Shown here: positions 8,066 to 16,501 of the stretch, piece by piece | Layout: every line of letters begins with the position of its first letter | Position numbering within the stretch: position 1 is the stretch's first letter | Assembly (NCBI GenBank): GCA_964551815.1 | Contig: CAZKEL010000015.1 | Location: 1 to 44,413 of the forward strand | Source: D37C17 sp964551815 | GTDB taxonomy: Bacteria; Fidelibacterota; Marinisomatia; SCGC-AAA003-L08; D37C17 | Length of the DNA stretch: 44,413 bases | Direction: 5' to 3' | Program-made: the position numbers and the translations under genes | The notes under the pieces: generated by a model | The model's input: the letters and a program-made list of their open reading frames with translations, nothing else | The model's database searches: none | What the model was told of the DNA's origin: nothing

Positions 8066-10169
8066 TATTATGAAAGAAAAATGCCCAGACATCAGCAGCC
8101 TCCTCAATTCTTTTTGAAGTGGGCTTACCTGCTCCATGCCCTGCATCTGTTTCTATACGGATTAACAATGGCTTTTCATTTTCAGGGTTTTTCTCCTGCA
8201 GAGTGGCTGCATATTTAAATGAATGAGCAGGAACGACCCGGTCATCGTGATCAGCAGTGGTAACCAACACAGCCGGATAATTTCCCTTTTCCTTTATCGT
8301 ATGCAGTGGGGAATAGTTATAAATATACTCAAACATTTCCCTGCTGTCTTCAGGATTTCCATATTCAACAGCCCAGGCCCAACCAATGGTAAATTTGGTA
8401 AAGCGCAGCATATCCATTACGCCTACAGCAGGAAAAGCAACAGCACATAAGTCGGGGCGTTGATTCAACACGGCCCCCACCAAAAGTCCGCCGTTAGATC
8501 CACCTTTAATAGCCAGTCTTTTTCTGCTGGTATAATTATTGGCAACCAAATAATCTGCCGCAGCGATAAAATCATCAAACACATTTTGTTTTTTTAACTG
8601 CATTCCGGCTCGATGCCAATCTTCACCGTATTCTCCGCCACCTCTTAAATTAGCAGACGCATATATACCGCCACTTTCTAATAAAACCATACGGCTCACT
8701 GAAAAATAGGGGTTAATGCTGATATTAAAACCACCATAGGCATACAGGAGGGTGGGTGCAGTTCCATCGTAGTGAAGTCCCTTTTTATGGGTTATAAACA
8801 TAGGAATCTTTTTGCCGTCTTTGCCGGAGTAAAAAACTTGTTTTGTTTCATATAGAGAGAAGTCAAAGTTTACTTTTGATTTTCTGTAAAGAGTGGAAAC
8901 AGAAGTGGATACATCAAATCTGAAAATTGTTGGGGGATAAGCAAAACTAGTGAAGTTATAAAAAACTTCTGTGTCATCCTGTCTCCCGCTAAACCCTGAA
9001 GCTGTTCCCATTGTGGGTAATTCAATCTCAGATTTTAATTGCCCCCCAAGAGAATAAACATAAAGACGGGAACTCACATCCACAGAATACTTTACTAATA
9101 ACATCCCATTAACCAACGATACAGAATTCAAGGGATGTTCTTTTTCTGAAAGGACATCAATCCAATTTTCCGGTGACGGAGAGTTGGAGGAAAATTTCAC
9201 CAATCTCCAGTTTGGAGCATTATAATTTGTGTGGAGATAAAGGGTATCATCAATATTTCCGATTACGGAATGATCATAGTCATAGCTATCCATAATTGGA
9301 GTAAATTCATGCTTTTCACCTCCGGTTTTGGAAAAATAGAGCGCTGTGCCATGGGTTCCTGTTGTGCGGTACAGATACAAATAGTTTTCATCAAAAGAGG
9401 TATTCACATAATTTGAAATTTTTGGATGTTCAGGATCTGAAAAAATGAGTTTATCCGCCGTTTGTTCATCTCCAAGTGTGTGATAATACACAGATGAATT
9501 TTCATTGGATGCATCCAGCTTTTCCCCTTCTCCCGGTTCCGGGAATCTGGAATAATAAAATCCATTGCCTTCCCAGGACATGCCGGAAAACTTAATCCAT
9601 TTCAGGTGATCCTGCAGATCTTCTCCTGTTCTTAGGTCACGGACATAAAATTCTTTCCAGTCAGAACCGCCTTTTGATTTGGCATAGCCCAACAGATTCC
9701 CCTTTTTATTAAAGTAAGTGCCGGTTAGAGCAACAGTCCCGTCTTCAGAAAAGGCATTTGGATCGAGTATAATTTTTTCCTCCCCTCCCGGTTTGGAAGC
9801 AGAATATAGAACAGAATGGTTTTGAAGCCCTTCGTTCTTATAATAATAATATTTTTCTCCTCGTTTAAATGGAGCAGAAACTTTTTCATAATCCCAAATT
9901 TCTTCCAACCGCTTTTTGATATTATCCCGTTGGGAAATTTGGTTTAAATATTTGAAAGTCACATCATTTTGAGCAGCCACCCATGCAGCAGTCTCATCGC
10001 TATTATCGTCCTCCAACCAGCGGTAAGGGTCTGCAACCGTAACCTCAAAATAAGTATCTGTAATTGTAGTATCTTTTCGAGATTGGGGATAACTTAGTTT
10101 TTTCTCCAATTCATTAAAACATCCCGAAATTAAAAGAGAGGTAAATAAAATTTTAAGAATATTAGGCAT
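8043..10169 (-). CDS. Prolyl oligopeptidase (peptidase family S9A), predicted lipoprotein
   Basis: Cleaves short peptides after proline. The order is an N-terminal tail, a seven-bladed beta-propeller (residues about 70-430) and an alpha/beta-hydrolase domain. The catalytic triad can be read as Ser558 in GGSNGG, Asp642 or Asp643 in ADHDDRVVP and His678 in DAGHGAGKP, close to the spacing of mammalian POP (554, 641, 680). DPYRWLED near residue 45 is the usual family opening. The first 17 residues (MPNILKILFTSLLISGC) form a signal peptide with lipobox, so the mature enzyme is likely attached to the envelope. A GAGGAG ribosome site lies upstream of the ATG. Full length at 708 residues. With the POT peptide transporter further on, it suggests growth on peptides. 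Confidence 0.92.
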   Translation of the reverse strand: MPNILKILFTSLLISGCFNELEKKLSYPQSRKDTTITDTYFEVTVADPYRWLEDDNSDETAAWVAAQNDVTFKYLNQISQRDNIKKRLEEIWDYEKVSAPFKRGEKYYYYKNEGLQNHSVLYSASKPGGEEKIILDPNAFSEDGTVALTGTYFNKKGNLLGYAKSKGGSDWKEFYVRDLRTGEDLQDHLKWIKFSGMSWEGNGFYYSRFPEPGEGEKLDASNENSSVYYHTLGDEQTADKLIFSDPEHPKISNYVNTSFDENYLYLYRTTGTHGTALYFSKTGGEKHEFTPIMDSYDYDHSVIGNIDDTLYLHTNYNAPNWRLVKFSSNSPSPENWIDVLSEKEHPLNSVSLVNGMLLVKYSVDVSSRLYVYSLGGQLKSEIELPTMGTASGFSGRQDDTEVFYNFTSFAYPPTIFRFDVSTSVSTLYRKSKVNFDFSLYETKQVFYSGKDGKKIPMFITHKKGLHYDGTAPTLLYAYGGFNISINPYFSVSRMVLLESGGIYASANLRGGGEYGEDWHRAGMQLKKQNVFDDFIAAADYLVANNYTSRKRLAIKGGSNGGLLVGAVLNQRPDLCAVAFPAVGVMDMLRFTKFTIGWAWAVEYGNPEDSREMFEYIYNYSPLHTIKEKGNYPAVLVTTADHDDRVVPAHSFKYAATLQEKNPENEKPLLIRIETDAGHGAGKPTSKRIEEAADVWAFFFHNINHYFHP

Positions 10170-10284
10170 TGGCTCTGCTCCTCAAATGATATAGGTGTTC
10201 AGGAAAAATAGGGGTGTAATTTAGAGAGGTGATTTATAAAACATTGAATAATTAGTGATACTATTTACCTAAGCAGATGATCTG

Positions 10285-10704
10285 TCAAGATAGTTTGTCC
10301 AAAAAGGCATCAATATGGCTTTTCGCTTCGTCCAGTGACTGATATAATCTGCAATTAAATTTCCGATTTCCATTAAGCATAGCAGATAACCGCTTGCCCT
10401 TTGATACTCTATAAAGGCAGAGCACAGGCTTGCTTTGTGTTTCTGCAATACCCAATTCGTACCCCACACCTAAAGAGGGGGTAGTCACTTCAGCAATTAC
10501 TGCCTTTGCAGATTTAAGCCAGTCCACATCTCTGTGGAAAATTTCCGCATCGGATAATTTTTTTTCTCCCTCAGCGGAAAGGGACTCCAGTCCTACATGT
10601 TCGGTAAGTACTTCCGCTTTACAACCAATATAGTCAATAAGGCTGTAATAGAGATTTTGATCTTCTCTACCTCCCCTAATTGCGCCTGCAAAATAGATTT
10701 TCAT
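10285..10704 (-). CDS. DNPH1/RCL-like 2'-deoxynucleoside 5'-phosphate N-hydrolase
   Basis: A 139-residue enzyme of the nucleoside deoxyribosyltransferase superfamily. It follows the DNPH1 (RCL) pattern closely: MKIYFAGAIRGGRED at the start, VLTEHVG, HRDVDWL, AEVTTPSLGVGYELG and GKRLSAML. The Tyr4, Asp59/Asp61, Ser77, Glu83 and Ser107 positions fit the catalytic and phosphate-binding residues known from rat and human DNPH1, which split deoxynucleoside monophosphates (including hydroxymethyl-dUMP) into base and deoxyribose 5-phosphate. The usual Ser of GSIRGG is Ala here. I chose the inner ATG at 10704 because homology begins there; an upstream ATG at 10764 would add 20 unrelated residues. It is divergent from the pcm gene. 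Likely role: nucleotide salvage or pool cleaning. Confidence 0.82.
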   Translation of the reverse strand: MKIYFAGAIRGGREDQNLYYSLIDYIGCKAEVLTEHVGLESLSAEGEKKLSDAEIFHRDVDWLKSAKAVIAEVTTPSLGVGYELGIAETQSKPVLCLYRVSKGKRLSAMLNGNRKFNCRLYQSLDEAKSHIDAFLDKLS

Positions 10705-10800
10705 AGCGGGAATATTAGAAATAATTCGTAAGTTACAGGAAGGGTTTTTATTATATGAGTACACAAAAAAATGCAGAATATATTTGCAACATACAATATT

Positions 10801-11523
10801 ATGCGCTTGATTATAAAAGTAATTTTATCTCTAACTTTTCTCAGTTGTCAATCCCAAGAAAATGCTGTTGAAGATTGGCAGTTAAAAGCAGAGGTCATGG
10901 TTAAAGAGCAGATTGAAAAGAGGGGAATTAAAGATAAAAGCGTATTGGAAGCAGTGAGAAACACGCCTCGGCATAAATTTGTTCCGGCAAAATATGCTGA
11001 CAAAGCTTACATAGATGGTCCCCTGCCCATAGGGCATGGCCAAACGATTTCCCAACCTTATGTAGTAGCCTTGATGAGTGAATTGATGCAGCTAAAGGGA
11101 GAGGAAAAAGTATTAGAAATCGGAACGGGATCAGGCTATCAGGCTGCCATATTATCCCAGCTGGCATCTCAGGTGTTTACGATTGAAATTGTTCAAAACC
11201 TTGTGGATAGATCCAAGCCATTGCTCAATCAACTGGGTTATAAAAATATCACTGTTCGCCATGGAGACGGATATGAAGGCTGGGAGGAAGAAGCACCTTT
11301 TGATGCTATCATGGTTACTGCATCGCCAGAAACTATCCCGGAAAAATTATTGCAGCAACTGAAAGTTGGGGGGAGGCTGGTATTGCCAGTTGGCAAAAGA
11401 TTTCAAAAACTAAAAGTTATAACCAAAAATGAAAACGGAGTTGTTTCGGAAAAAACGATTACTTCTGTCCGCTTTGTACCCATGGTTCATCCGGAAGATA
11501 CAATAAAAACGGGGAAAAAATAA
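10801..11523 (+). CDS. pcm: Protein-L-isoaspartate O-methyltransferase, predicted lipoprotein
   Basis: Repairs aged proteins by methylating L-isoaspartyl residues with SAM. The core motifs are clear: EAVRNTPRHKFVP, PLPIGHGQTISQPYVVALM, the SAM loop VLEIGTGSGYQAAIL and GGRLVLPVG. Unlike E. coli Pcm, the core is preceded by MRLIIKVILSLTFLSCQSQ, a signal peptide with lipobox Cys. I placed the start at ATG 10801, where the signal begins; an ATG at 10771 adds 10 residues, and an inner ATG at 10897 would give the cytosolic form. An exported enzyme would need SAM outside the cytosol, which is a puzzle. Its stop overlaps the start region of the tandem GNAT gene, so the two are coupled. Confidence 0.88.
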   Translation: MRLIIKVILSLTFLSCQSQENAVEDWQLKAEVMVKEQIEKRGIKDKSVLEAVRNTPRHKFVPAKYADKAYIDGPLPIGHGQTISQPYVVALMSELMQLKGEEKVLEIGTGSGYQAAILSQLASQVFTIEIVQNLVDRSKPLLNQLGYKNITVRHGDGYEGWEEEAPFDAIMVTASPETIPEKLLQQLKVGGRLVLPVGKRFQKLKVITKNENGVVSEKTITSVRFVPMVHPEDTIKTGKK

Positions 11524-11576
11524 TTAAGGCAAAGCTGCAACCATTTGAAGAGGGTGATTTCCCTGCCTATGTTAAA

Positions 11577-12479
11577 TTGTTAAATACAGTTTATCCACAG
11601 CATCCTGTAACGGTTGAAGGAAAAATGCACGGTGAAAATACCAGAGAAGATAAAATTTTCATTCGTCGTCAGATTATCAGAAGAGGCAGCAACCCTCTTG
11701 CAGCTCTTAGTATTTTTCAGTATTCGGATGCCTATCATCCCCACAAATATATGGCGAATATTTATGTACACCCGGAACATGAAAAAAAAGGTATGGGGGA
11801 CTTACTATATAACTCCATGGAAAAAATATTACTACCTCGTCATCCAGTAAAAATCACCTCAGAAGTATGGGAGCCGCATGAACAATCAGTTCACTTTCTT
11901 GAAAAACGCGGCTTTAAGCTTGCTGCAACTGAAAGAGAATCCCGGTTAAAATTAATGGAATATAATCCTGCTGCTTTTAAAGCTTCTATCAATAAAATTC
12001 TGGACAAGGGCTTCACTATTCAATCATTGACTAAACTTAGAGAAATAGATTCCCTGGCTGATGAAAAAGTGTGGAAATTTGAGCGGGAAGTAGCGCCGGA
12101 TATGCCCTGGACAGATGAAATCACGGTCCCGGACTTTTCTGTTTATAAACAGCATATGTTTGCGCATCCCCGTTTTATTCCAAAGGCATGGTTTTTGGTA
12201 TTACGGGGAGACGAAATAGCAGGATTGAGCAATTTATGGAAAAGTAATATTCACGGAGAAATAGAAACGGGTCTCACGGGTGTCCGCAGAAAATTTCGCA
12301 GACAGGGGATTGCAACAGCTTTAAAACATGTGAATCTCACCTGGGCGAAAGAACAAGGATACTCTTTTATCCGTACGGAAAATGATTCAACAAATAACGG
12401 TATGTTGAACATCAATAAACAAGCAGGTTTCGAGTTTATGCCTTCATGGTTATATTTTGAAAAGACAAATTTTCAGTAA
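11577..12479 (+). CDS. Tandem-GNAT acetyltransferase with unclear start
   Basis: Two acetyltransferase domains in one 300-residue chain. The first has YMANIYVHPEHEKKGMGDLL (acetyl-CoA loop at residues about 60-80). The second has TGVRRKFRRQGIATALK and NDSTNNGMLNINKQAGF, a strong R-R-Q-G-I-A acyl-CoA loop. Such double-GNAT proteins include mycothiol synthase relatives. The coordinates use a TTG start, but the frame is open further upstream and reads KAKLQPFEEGDFPAYVKLL, which looks like the true GNAT N-terminus. That places the start near 11520-11523, on ATA or ATT, right over the pcm stop and after a GGGG. No ATG, GTG or TTG is in frame there. Substrate unknown. Confidence 0.75.
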   Translation: MLNTVYPQHPVTVEGKMHGENTREDKIFIRRQIIRRGSNPLAALSIFQYSDAYHPHKYMANIYVHPEHEKKGMGDLLYNSMEKILLPRHPVKITSEVWEPHEQSVHFLEKRGFKLAATERESRLKLMEYNPAAFKASINKILDKGFTIQSLTKLREIDSLADEKVWKFEREVAPDMPWTDEITVPDFSVYKQHMFAHPRFIPKAWFLVLRGDEIAGLSNLWKSNIHGEIETGLTGVRRKFRRQGIATALKHVNLTWAKEQGYSFIRTENDSTNNGMLNINKQAGFEFMPSWLYFEKTNFQ

Positions 12480-12617
12480 TGGTTAAACCTAAATTTTTCT
12501 ACTCACAGTGTATAATTGAAAAGTCTGATATGAAATGAGGGGTGGAAACAAAAGGTGAAAATCAGCCAAAGGTGTTTAGCTTGATAATTCATTGACAATT
12601 GCCTATTAAACTAAAAC

Positions 12618-13181
12618 CTATTCTACGGAGACGGAATCTTTCTTACCCACAAAGTACCTGGTTATCAGGGTATCATTAGGGTTCACATCAGCATTAAAAT
12701 GCTCTAACAGGTGCCCCTTTTCATCAATCAAATATTTATTAAAATTCCAAGATGGTTTTAAATCGTTCCACCCATTCAATTTTGGGTCAGATAACCATTG
12801 ATACACTGGGTGTTGTTTTTTTCCTTTTACATGAATTTTACTGAATAATGGAAATGTAACACCATAATTCTGTTTGCAAAATAACTTTATCTCTTTGTCC
12901 TGCCCCGGTTCCTGCCAGAGAAAATTATTGGAAGGAAATCCTAAAACCACCAGTTCTTCTCCATACTTTTCATAAAGATTCTGCAAGCCTTCATATTGGG
13001 GAGTATATCCGCACTTTGAAGCTACATTCACTACCAGAATTTTCTTTCCTTTATAAGATTCCATGCTAACAGTCTGACCATCAATAGACCTTGCGGAAAG
13101 ATCATGAAAGGATTGAAGTTCAATTACAGGTTCCTCAGAAAAAATCATGGTAAAAAATAAAAGCAAATTAACTAGATACAT
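12618..13181 (-). CDS. Glutathione peroxidase family protein, exported
   Basis: A thiol peroxidase of the GPx family. The peroxidatic residue is Cys57 (not selenocysteine) in VNVASKCGYTPQY. Gln90 in WQEPG and Trp145 in PSWNFNKYLI complete the usual tetrad. Cys102 in FCKQNYGVTFPLF aligns with the resolving cysteine of thioredoxin-dependent GPx, so thioredoxin rather than glutathione is the likely reductant. The familiar FPCNQF block is FPSNNF here. The first 15 residues are hydrophobic (MYLVNLLLFFTMIF), suggesting export. A strong AGGAGG lies before the ATG, within the end of the POT transporter gene, which it overlaps by 14 bases. The two are one transcript. Confidence 0.88.
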   Translation of the reverse strand: MYLVNLLLFFTMIFSEEPVIELQSFHDLSARSIDGQTVSMESYKGKKILVVNVASKCGYTPQYEGLQNLYEKYGEELVVLGFPSNNFLWQEPGQDKEIKLFCKQNYGVTFPLFSKIHVKGKKQHPVYQWLSDPKLNGWNDLKPSWNFNKYLIDEKGHLLEHFNADVNPNDTLITRYFVGKKDSVSVE

Positions 13182-14571
13182 TTTCTTCCTCCTGAAAATA
13201 GGATACAGGTTTATAATAGCGGGAGATGATGCTGAACAACACTGCAGTTATTAACATGAGACCTCCGAAAAAATAAAAGTATTCAGCACCTTCAATTTTC
13301 AAACTGCCGTCAGGATTTTGAATAAACATATTAACTCCTGCAGTTACCAAATTTCCTAAAGTGATGGAGAGAAAGAAATAACTCATAATAAAAGATTTCA
13401 TGGTTCTTGGTGCTTGAGAGTAGGAAAATTCCAGGCAGGTGATAGAGACTAAAACTTCTGCTGCAGTGATAATAGTATATGCTATCAGCTGCCAAAAGAT
13501 ACCCACACTTTGCCCCGTATCAATAAGGGATTGAGCATAGCCAATAATAAAAAAGGAGGGTGCTGTGAGGAAAAGTCCAAACCCGATTTTTCTTAAGGGA
13601 GTAAGATTGATGAACCTGCCAATGAATGGAAAAATAATATAATTAAATAGGGGAATGAAAATTAAAATGAGGATTGGATTAACAGCCTGAATTTGGGAGG
13701 GCAGCCATTCTACTCCCAGCCAATGGCGGTTCATCATATCAGCCTGTAATACCCAAGAGGACCCCGTTTGGTCATAGAGAGCCCAAAAAAATGCCACAAA
13801 GACGTAAATAAAAGTGAGACGGCCCAATGCACTGAGTCCTTCCTTCCCGGTTATTTCTTTGATGAAGGAAATTCCTCCTGCAGGGATGTGAATAAATTCT
13901 CTTCTTCCTAACCAGAATACCCATGTAGCCATAAACATGAGGAGGCCCGGTACGCCAAAAGCAACATTGGGGCCGTATTTATTCAGTAACAGAGGAGTCG
14001 CCAATGTGGAAAAGAAAGCCCCAAAATTTATGGAAAAGTAGAACCAGCTAAAGACTTTTTCCAATAGATATGCATTGGTTTTTCCAAACTGGTCACCTAC
14101 ATGAGCAGATACACAGGGCTTAATTCCCCCTGACCCCAAGGCAATGAGACCCAATCCCAGAGAGAGCCCCAGGCGGGTGTCATCTAATGCTAAAACCAGA
14201 TGTCCCAAACAGTAAACTATTGAGAGGGTGATGATGGTTTTGTATTTCCCTAAAAACCCATCTGCAATGAGTGCACCCAAAATAGGCGTAAAATAAACTC
14301 CACTGCTAAACAGATGATACCAAGTAAGGGCTTCTTCCCGCTGCATTACATCCGGTGCTCCGCTGTGATCCATGAGATATTTGGTCATAAAAATAACCAG
14401 AATGGTTTTCATTCCATAAAAGCTAAACCGCTCGGCAAGCTCATTACCAATGATATAAGGAACTCCCCTTGGCATGGCTTTTGAAGGGAGAGGTGCTGTT
14501 TTGTATTTAGTCATATTTGAAGAATTAATCCATATTTCAGATGCAAAGTGTAAAAGTAAATTACTGAGCAA
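13168..14571 (-). CDS. Proton-dependent oligopeptide transporter (POT/PTR2 family)
   Basis: Imports di- and tripeptides with protons. The signature NELAERFSFYGMK near residue 45 is the ExxERFxxYG motif of helix 1, whose Glu and Arg take part in proton coupling. FSWFYFSINFGAF (around residue 180) is the PTR2 signature of helix 5. The 467 residues are consistent with 12-14 membrane helices. An inner ATG at 14514 (MTKYKTAPLPSKAMP) may be the real start, as the 19 residues before it are atypical; both are possible. The gene overlaps the glutathione peroxidase gene and is divergent from the membrane protein at 14638. With prolyl oligopeptidase it forms a peptide-use theme. Confidence 0.9.
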   Translation of the reverse strand: MLSNLLLHFASEIWINSSNMTKYKTAPLPSKAMPRGVPYIIGNELAERFSFYGMKTILVIFMTKYLMDHSGAPDVMQREEALTWYHLFSSGVYFTPILGALIADGFLGKYKTIITLSIVYCLGHLVLALDDTRLGLSLGLGLIALGSGGIKPCVSAHVGDQFGKTNAYLLEKVFSWFYFSINFGAFFSTLATPLLLNKYGPNVAFGVPGLLMFMATWVFWLGRREFIHIPAGGISFIKEITGKEGLSALGRLTFIYVFVAFFWALYDQTGSSWVLQADMMNRHWLGVEWLPSQIQAVNPILILIFIPLFNYIIFPFIGRFINLTPLRKIGFGLFLTAPSFFIIGYAQSLIDTGQSVGIFWQLIAYTIITAAEVLVSITCLEFSYSQAPRTMKSFIMSYFFLSITLGNLVTAGVNMFIQNPDGSLKIEGAEYFYFFGGLMLITAVLFSIISRYYKPVSYFQEEENVSS

Positions 14572-14637
14572 GAAAAAGGAATTTTTTAAAGTCCAAAACT
14601 CGGTTTAGTAATTATCAATTAAAAGTAATGTGGAAAT

Positions 14638-15327
14638 ATGGCACAAAATAAAATTTCAAACCCTTGGTTGATTGAGCTGCCTCGGTTAGTTCTTGTTATA
14701 TTTGTAATCCTGAATATTTTTGCAATATTCAGCTATCCCGGTGGTACCTATTTAGATCATACAACTCTGGGCTACTCCCTTACAAAAAACTTTCTCAGCG
14801 ACTTGGGAAGAACGATTAGTTTTTCAGGAGAAGTCAATTTTCTTTCCGCTCAGTTGTTTAATATGACTCTCATACTTGCCGGAGGAATTTTCACTAATTT
14901 TTATATCAGGGTACGAAAGATCTTTCAAGGCCCTGGTCAGGCAGCCCCTGCCTTGATAGGCAGCATCTTCGGTGTATCAGGGGGACTATCCCTGGCAGGG
15001 GTAGGTCTCACTCCTGCAGACCTTTATCTTGATTTACATCTAATTTGTGCAACCTGGTTGTTCCGCTTCTTCTTTATTGCTTCTCTTTGTTTTACAATTG
15101 TGATTTTAAAACATGAACAATTTGAAAATAAATATGCAGGCGGTTATTTGATTTTCACTATTTCAATACTTGCTTATATTTTTATTTCAGAATTGGGGCC
15201 TGACCCCAAAACCAACCAATTTGCCCTTGGAGTACAAGTGGTATCACAAAAAATGATTTTACTCATTTTCCTGACTGCAATTTATATTCAAACGCTGGGA
15301 TTACAGAAATTGCAGAACAGGGAATGA
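14638..15327 (+). CDS. Integral membrane protein, DUF998-like
   Basis: A 229-residue protein with about six hydrophobic segments. The loop KNFLSDLGRT after the first helix matches the NxLSDLG motif of the DUF998 family, whose function is not established. Further helices include LFNMTLILAGGIFTNFYI, LIGSIFGVSGGLSLAGVG and LIFTISILAYIFI. There is no signal peptide apart from the first helix and no enzyme motif. Its stop overlaps the start of the homocysteine methyltransferase gene in an ATGA, so the two are translationally coupled. Family call is moderate. Confidence 0.6.
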   Translation: MAQNKISNPWLIELPRLVLVIFVILNIFAIFSYPGGTYLDHTTLGYSLTKNFLSDLGRTISFSGEVNFLSAQLFNMTLILAGGIFTNFYIRVRKIFQGPGQAAPALIGSIFGVSGGLSLAGVGLTPADLYLDLHLICATWLFRFFFIASLCFTIVILKHEQFENKYAGGYLIFTISILAYIFISELGPDPKTNQFALGVQVVSQKMILLIFLTAIYIQTLGLQKLQNRE

Positions 15328-16238
15328 ATTTTAAAATTTTAGATGGAGCTATGGGTTCAGAGCTCATCCGCAATGGAATAACCCTTCCAAAACATCTATG
15401 GTCTGCAGATGCAAACCAGAGTCACCCGGAGCTTGTTTCTCAAATCCATGGGGACTACATAAAGGCAGGGGTGGATTTCATCACTGCCAATACATTTAGA
15501 ACAACGCCAAGAGCGTTTGCTAAAACAATAGGTAAATTGAAAGAGGCTTCAGGTGATAGGGGTACCCAAACTGCAATGAGGTACTCTTATTTATTTAGGG
15601 ATGGAACCGCCGAACAAGAAGCTAAAAAATCTTTAACTATAGCTGTTGACCTGGCCAAAAGGGCTGCCGGTAATAACACGCCTGTACTTGGCTCTATCGC
15701 ACCCTTAGAGGATTGTTATCTACCAAAATTATTCCCCGGAGAAAAAATTGCAAAGAAAGAATTCTCTTTACTGGGAAATTGGCTGGTCAACGCAGGCGTA
15801 GATATTATTCTATTGGAAACCATGAACTCTATTCAAGAAACTGTGGCGGGTCTATCTGTCTTACAACAATTAAAGGTACCCGTTTGGGTTAGTTTTGTTC
15901 TGAAGGATCATGGCCATTTATTATCAGGGGAATCATTAGAAAGTGCAATGAAGCAGCTTGATTCTTTTAAGGTAGAAATGATTCTGCTAAACTGTAATCC
16001 TATAAACCGGACTACAAAGGCAGTGGATAAACTTGTTGATAACTGGCAGGGGAATTGGGGAGTATATCCCAATTTAGGTACGGGAGAACCTTCTCCCGAT
16101 GGTGATATTCATGAAAGGGAATCCATGCATTCATTTCTAAAGTTAGCAGAAAAGGTAATTTCGATGGGGGCTGCGGTAATGGGAGGATGCTGTGGTTCCA
16201 CACCAGAGCATATTCATTCCTTGAACCAATTAAAATGA
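15324..16238 (+). CDS. Homocysteine S-methyltransferase family protein
   Basis: A zinc-dependent methyltransferase that moves a methyl group to a thiol such as homocysteine. The start ILDGAMGSELIRNG and the zinc cysteines in LNCNP and GGCCGSTPEHI are diagnostic. ANTFRTTPRAFAK and GSIAPLEDCYLP are further family blocks. At 304 residues it is a single pcv-type domain like MmuM, with no cobalamin or folate domain, so it probably uses S-methylmethionine, SAM or another small donor, not methylfolate. It begins by an ATGA overlap with the DUF998-like gene. The exact methyl donor cannot be told. Confidence 0.87.
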   Translation: MNFKILDGAMGSELIRNGITLPKHLWSADANQSHPELVSQIHGDYIKAGVDFITANTFRTTPRAFAKTIGKLKEASGDRGTQTAMRYSYLFRDGTAEQEAKKSLTIAVDLAKRAAGNNTPVLGSIAPLEDCYLPKLFPGEKIAKKEFSLLGNWLVNAGVDIILLETMNSIQETVAGLSVLQQLKVPVWVSFVLKDHGHLLSGESLESAMKQLDSFKVEMILLNCNPINRTTKAVDKLVDNWQGNWGVYPNLGTGEPSPDGDIHERESMHSFLKLAEKVISMGAAVMGGCCGSTPEHIHSLNQLK

Positions 16239-16303
16239 GCAAATTATCAATTATAAATACTGTTCAAGAGATACATAGTCATTAATCTTACCCCAATAAA
16301 TTA

Positions 16304-16501
16304 ATGATAAAACACACCTTCAAAATTTCCCTGGGAATCATTCTGGTGATCATTGGACTTATCGGTGGCCTCATCCCGATTTTTCAGGGATGGGTGTTCG
16401 GTATTCCAGGCCTCATTATACTCAGTAACTATTTTCCTCCTGCAAAACGGCTGCTTGATTGGGCAAAGAAAAAGATTAAAAGAGATGAAACTAAAGGGTA
16501 G
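16304..16501 (+). CDS. Small membrane protein, PGPGW-like
   Basis: A 65-residue protein with a long hydrophobic stretch (FKISLGIILVIIGLIGGLIPIF) followed by QGWVFGIPGLIIL. It ends with PPAKRLLDWAKKKIKR, a basic amphipathic tail. The layout resembles the PGPGW family of small bacterial membrane proteins, in which two short helices flank a Pro-Gly-Trp turn; here the turn reads LIPIFQGW. No function is known for the family. Its last 17 bases overlap the start of the radical SAM gene. Confidence 0.6.
   Translation: MIKHTFKISLGIILVIIGLIGGLIPIFQGWVFGIPGLIILSNYFPPAKRLLDWAKKKIKRDETKG

Noticed and set aside
16353..16484. Longer N-terminus for the radical SAM protein
   Set aside because: Those 44 codons lie inside the small membrane protein gene in another frame and show no family similarity; family sequence begins at the ATG at 16485.
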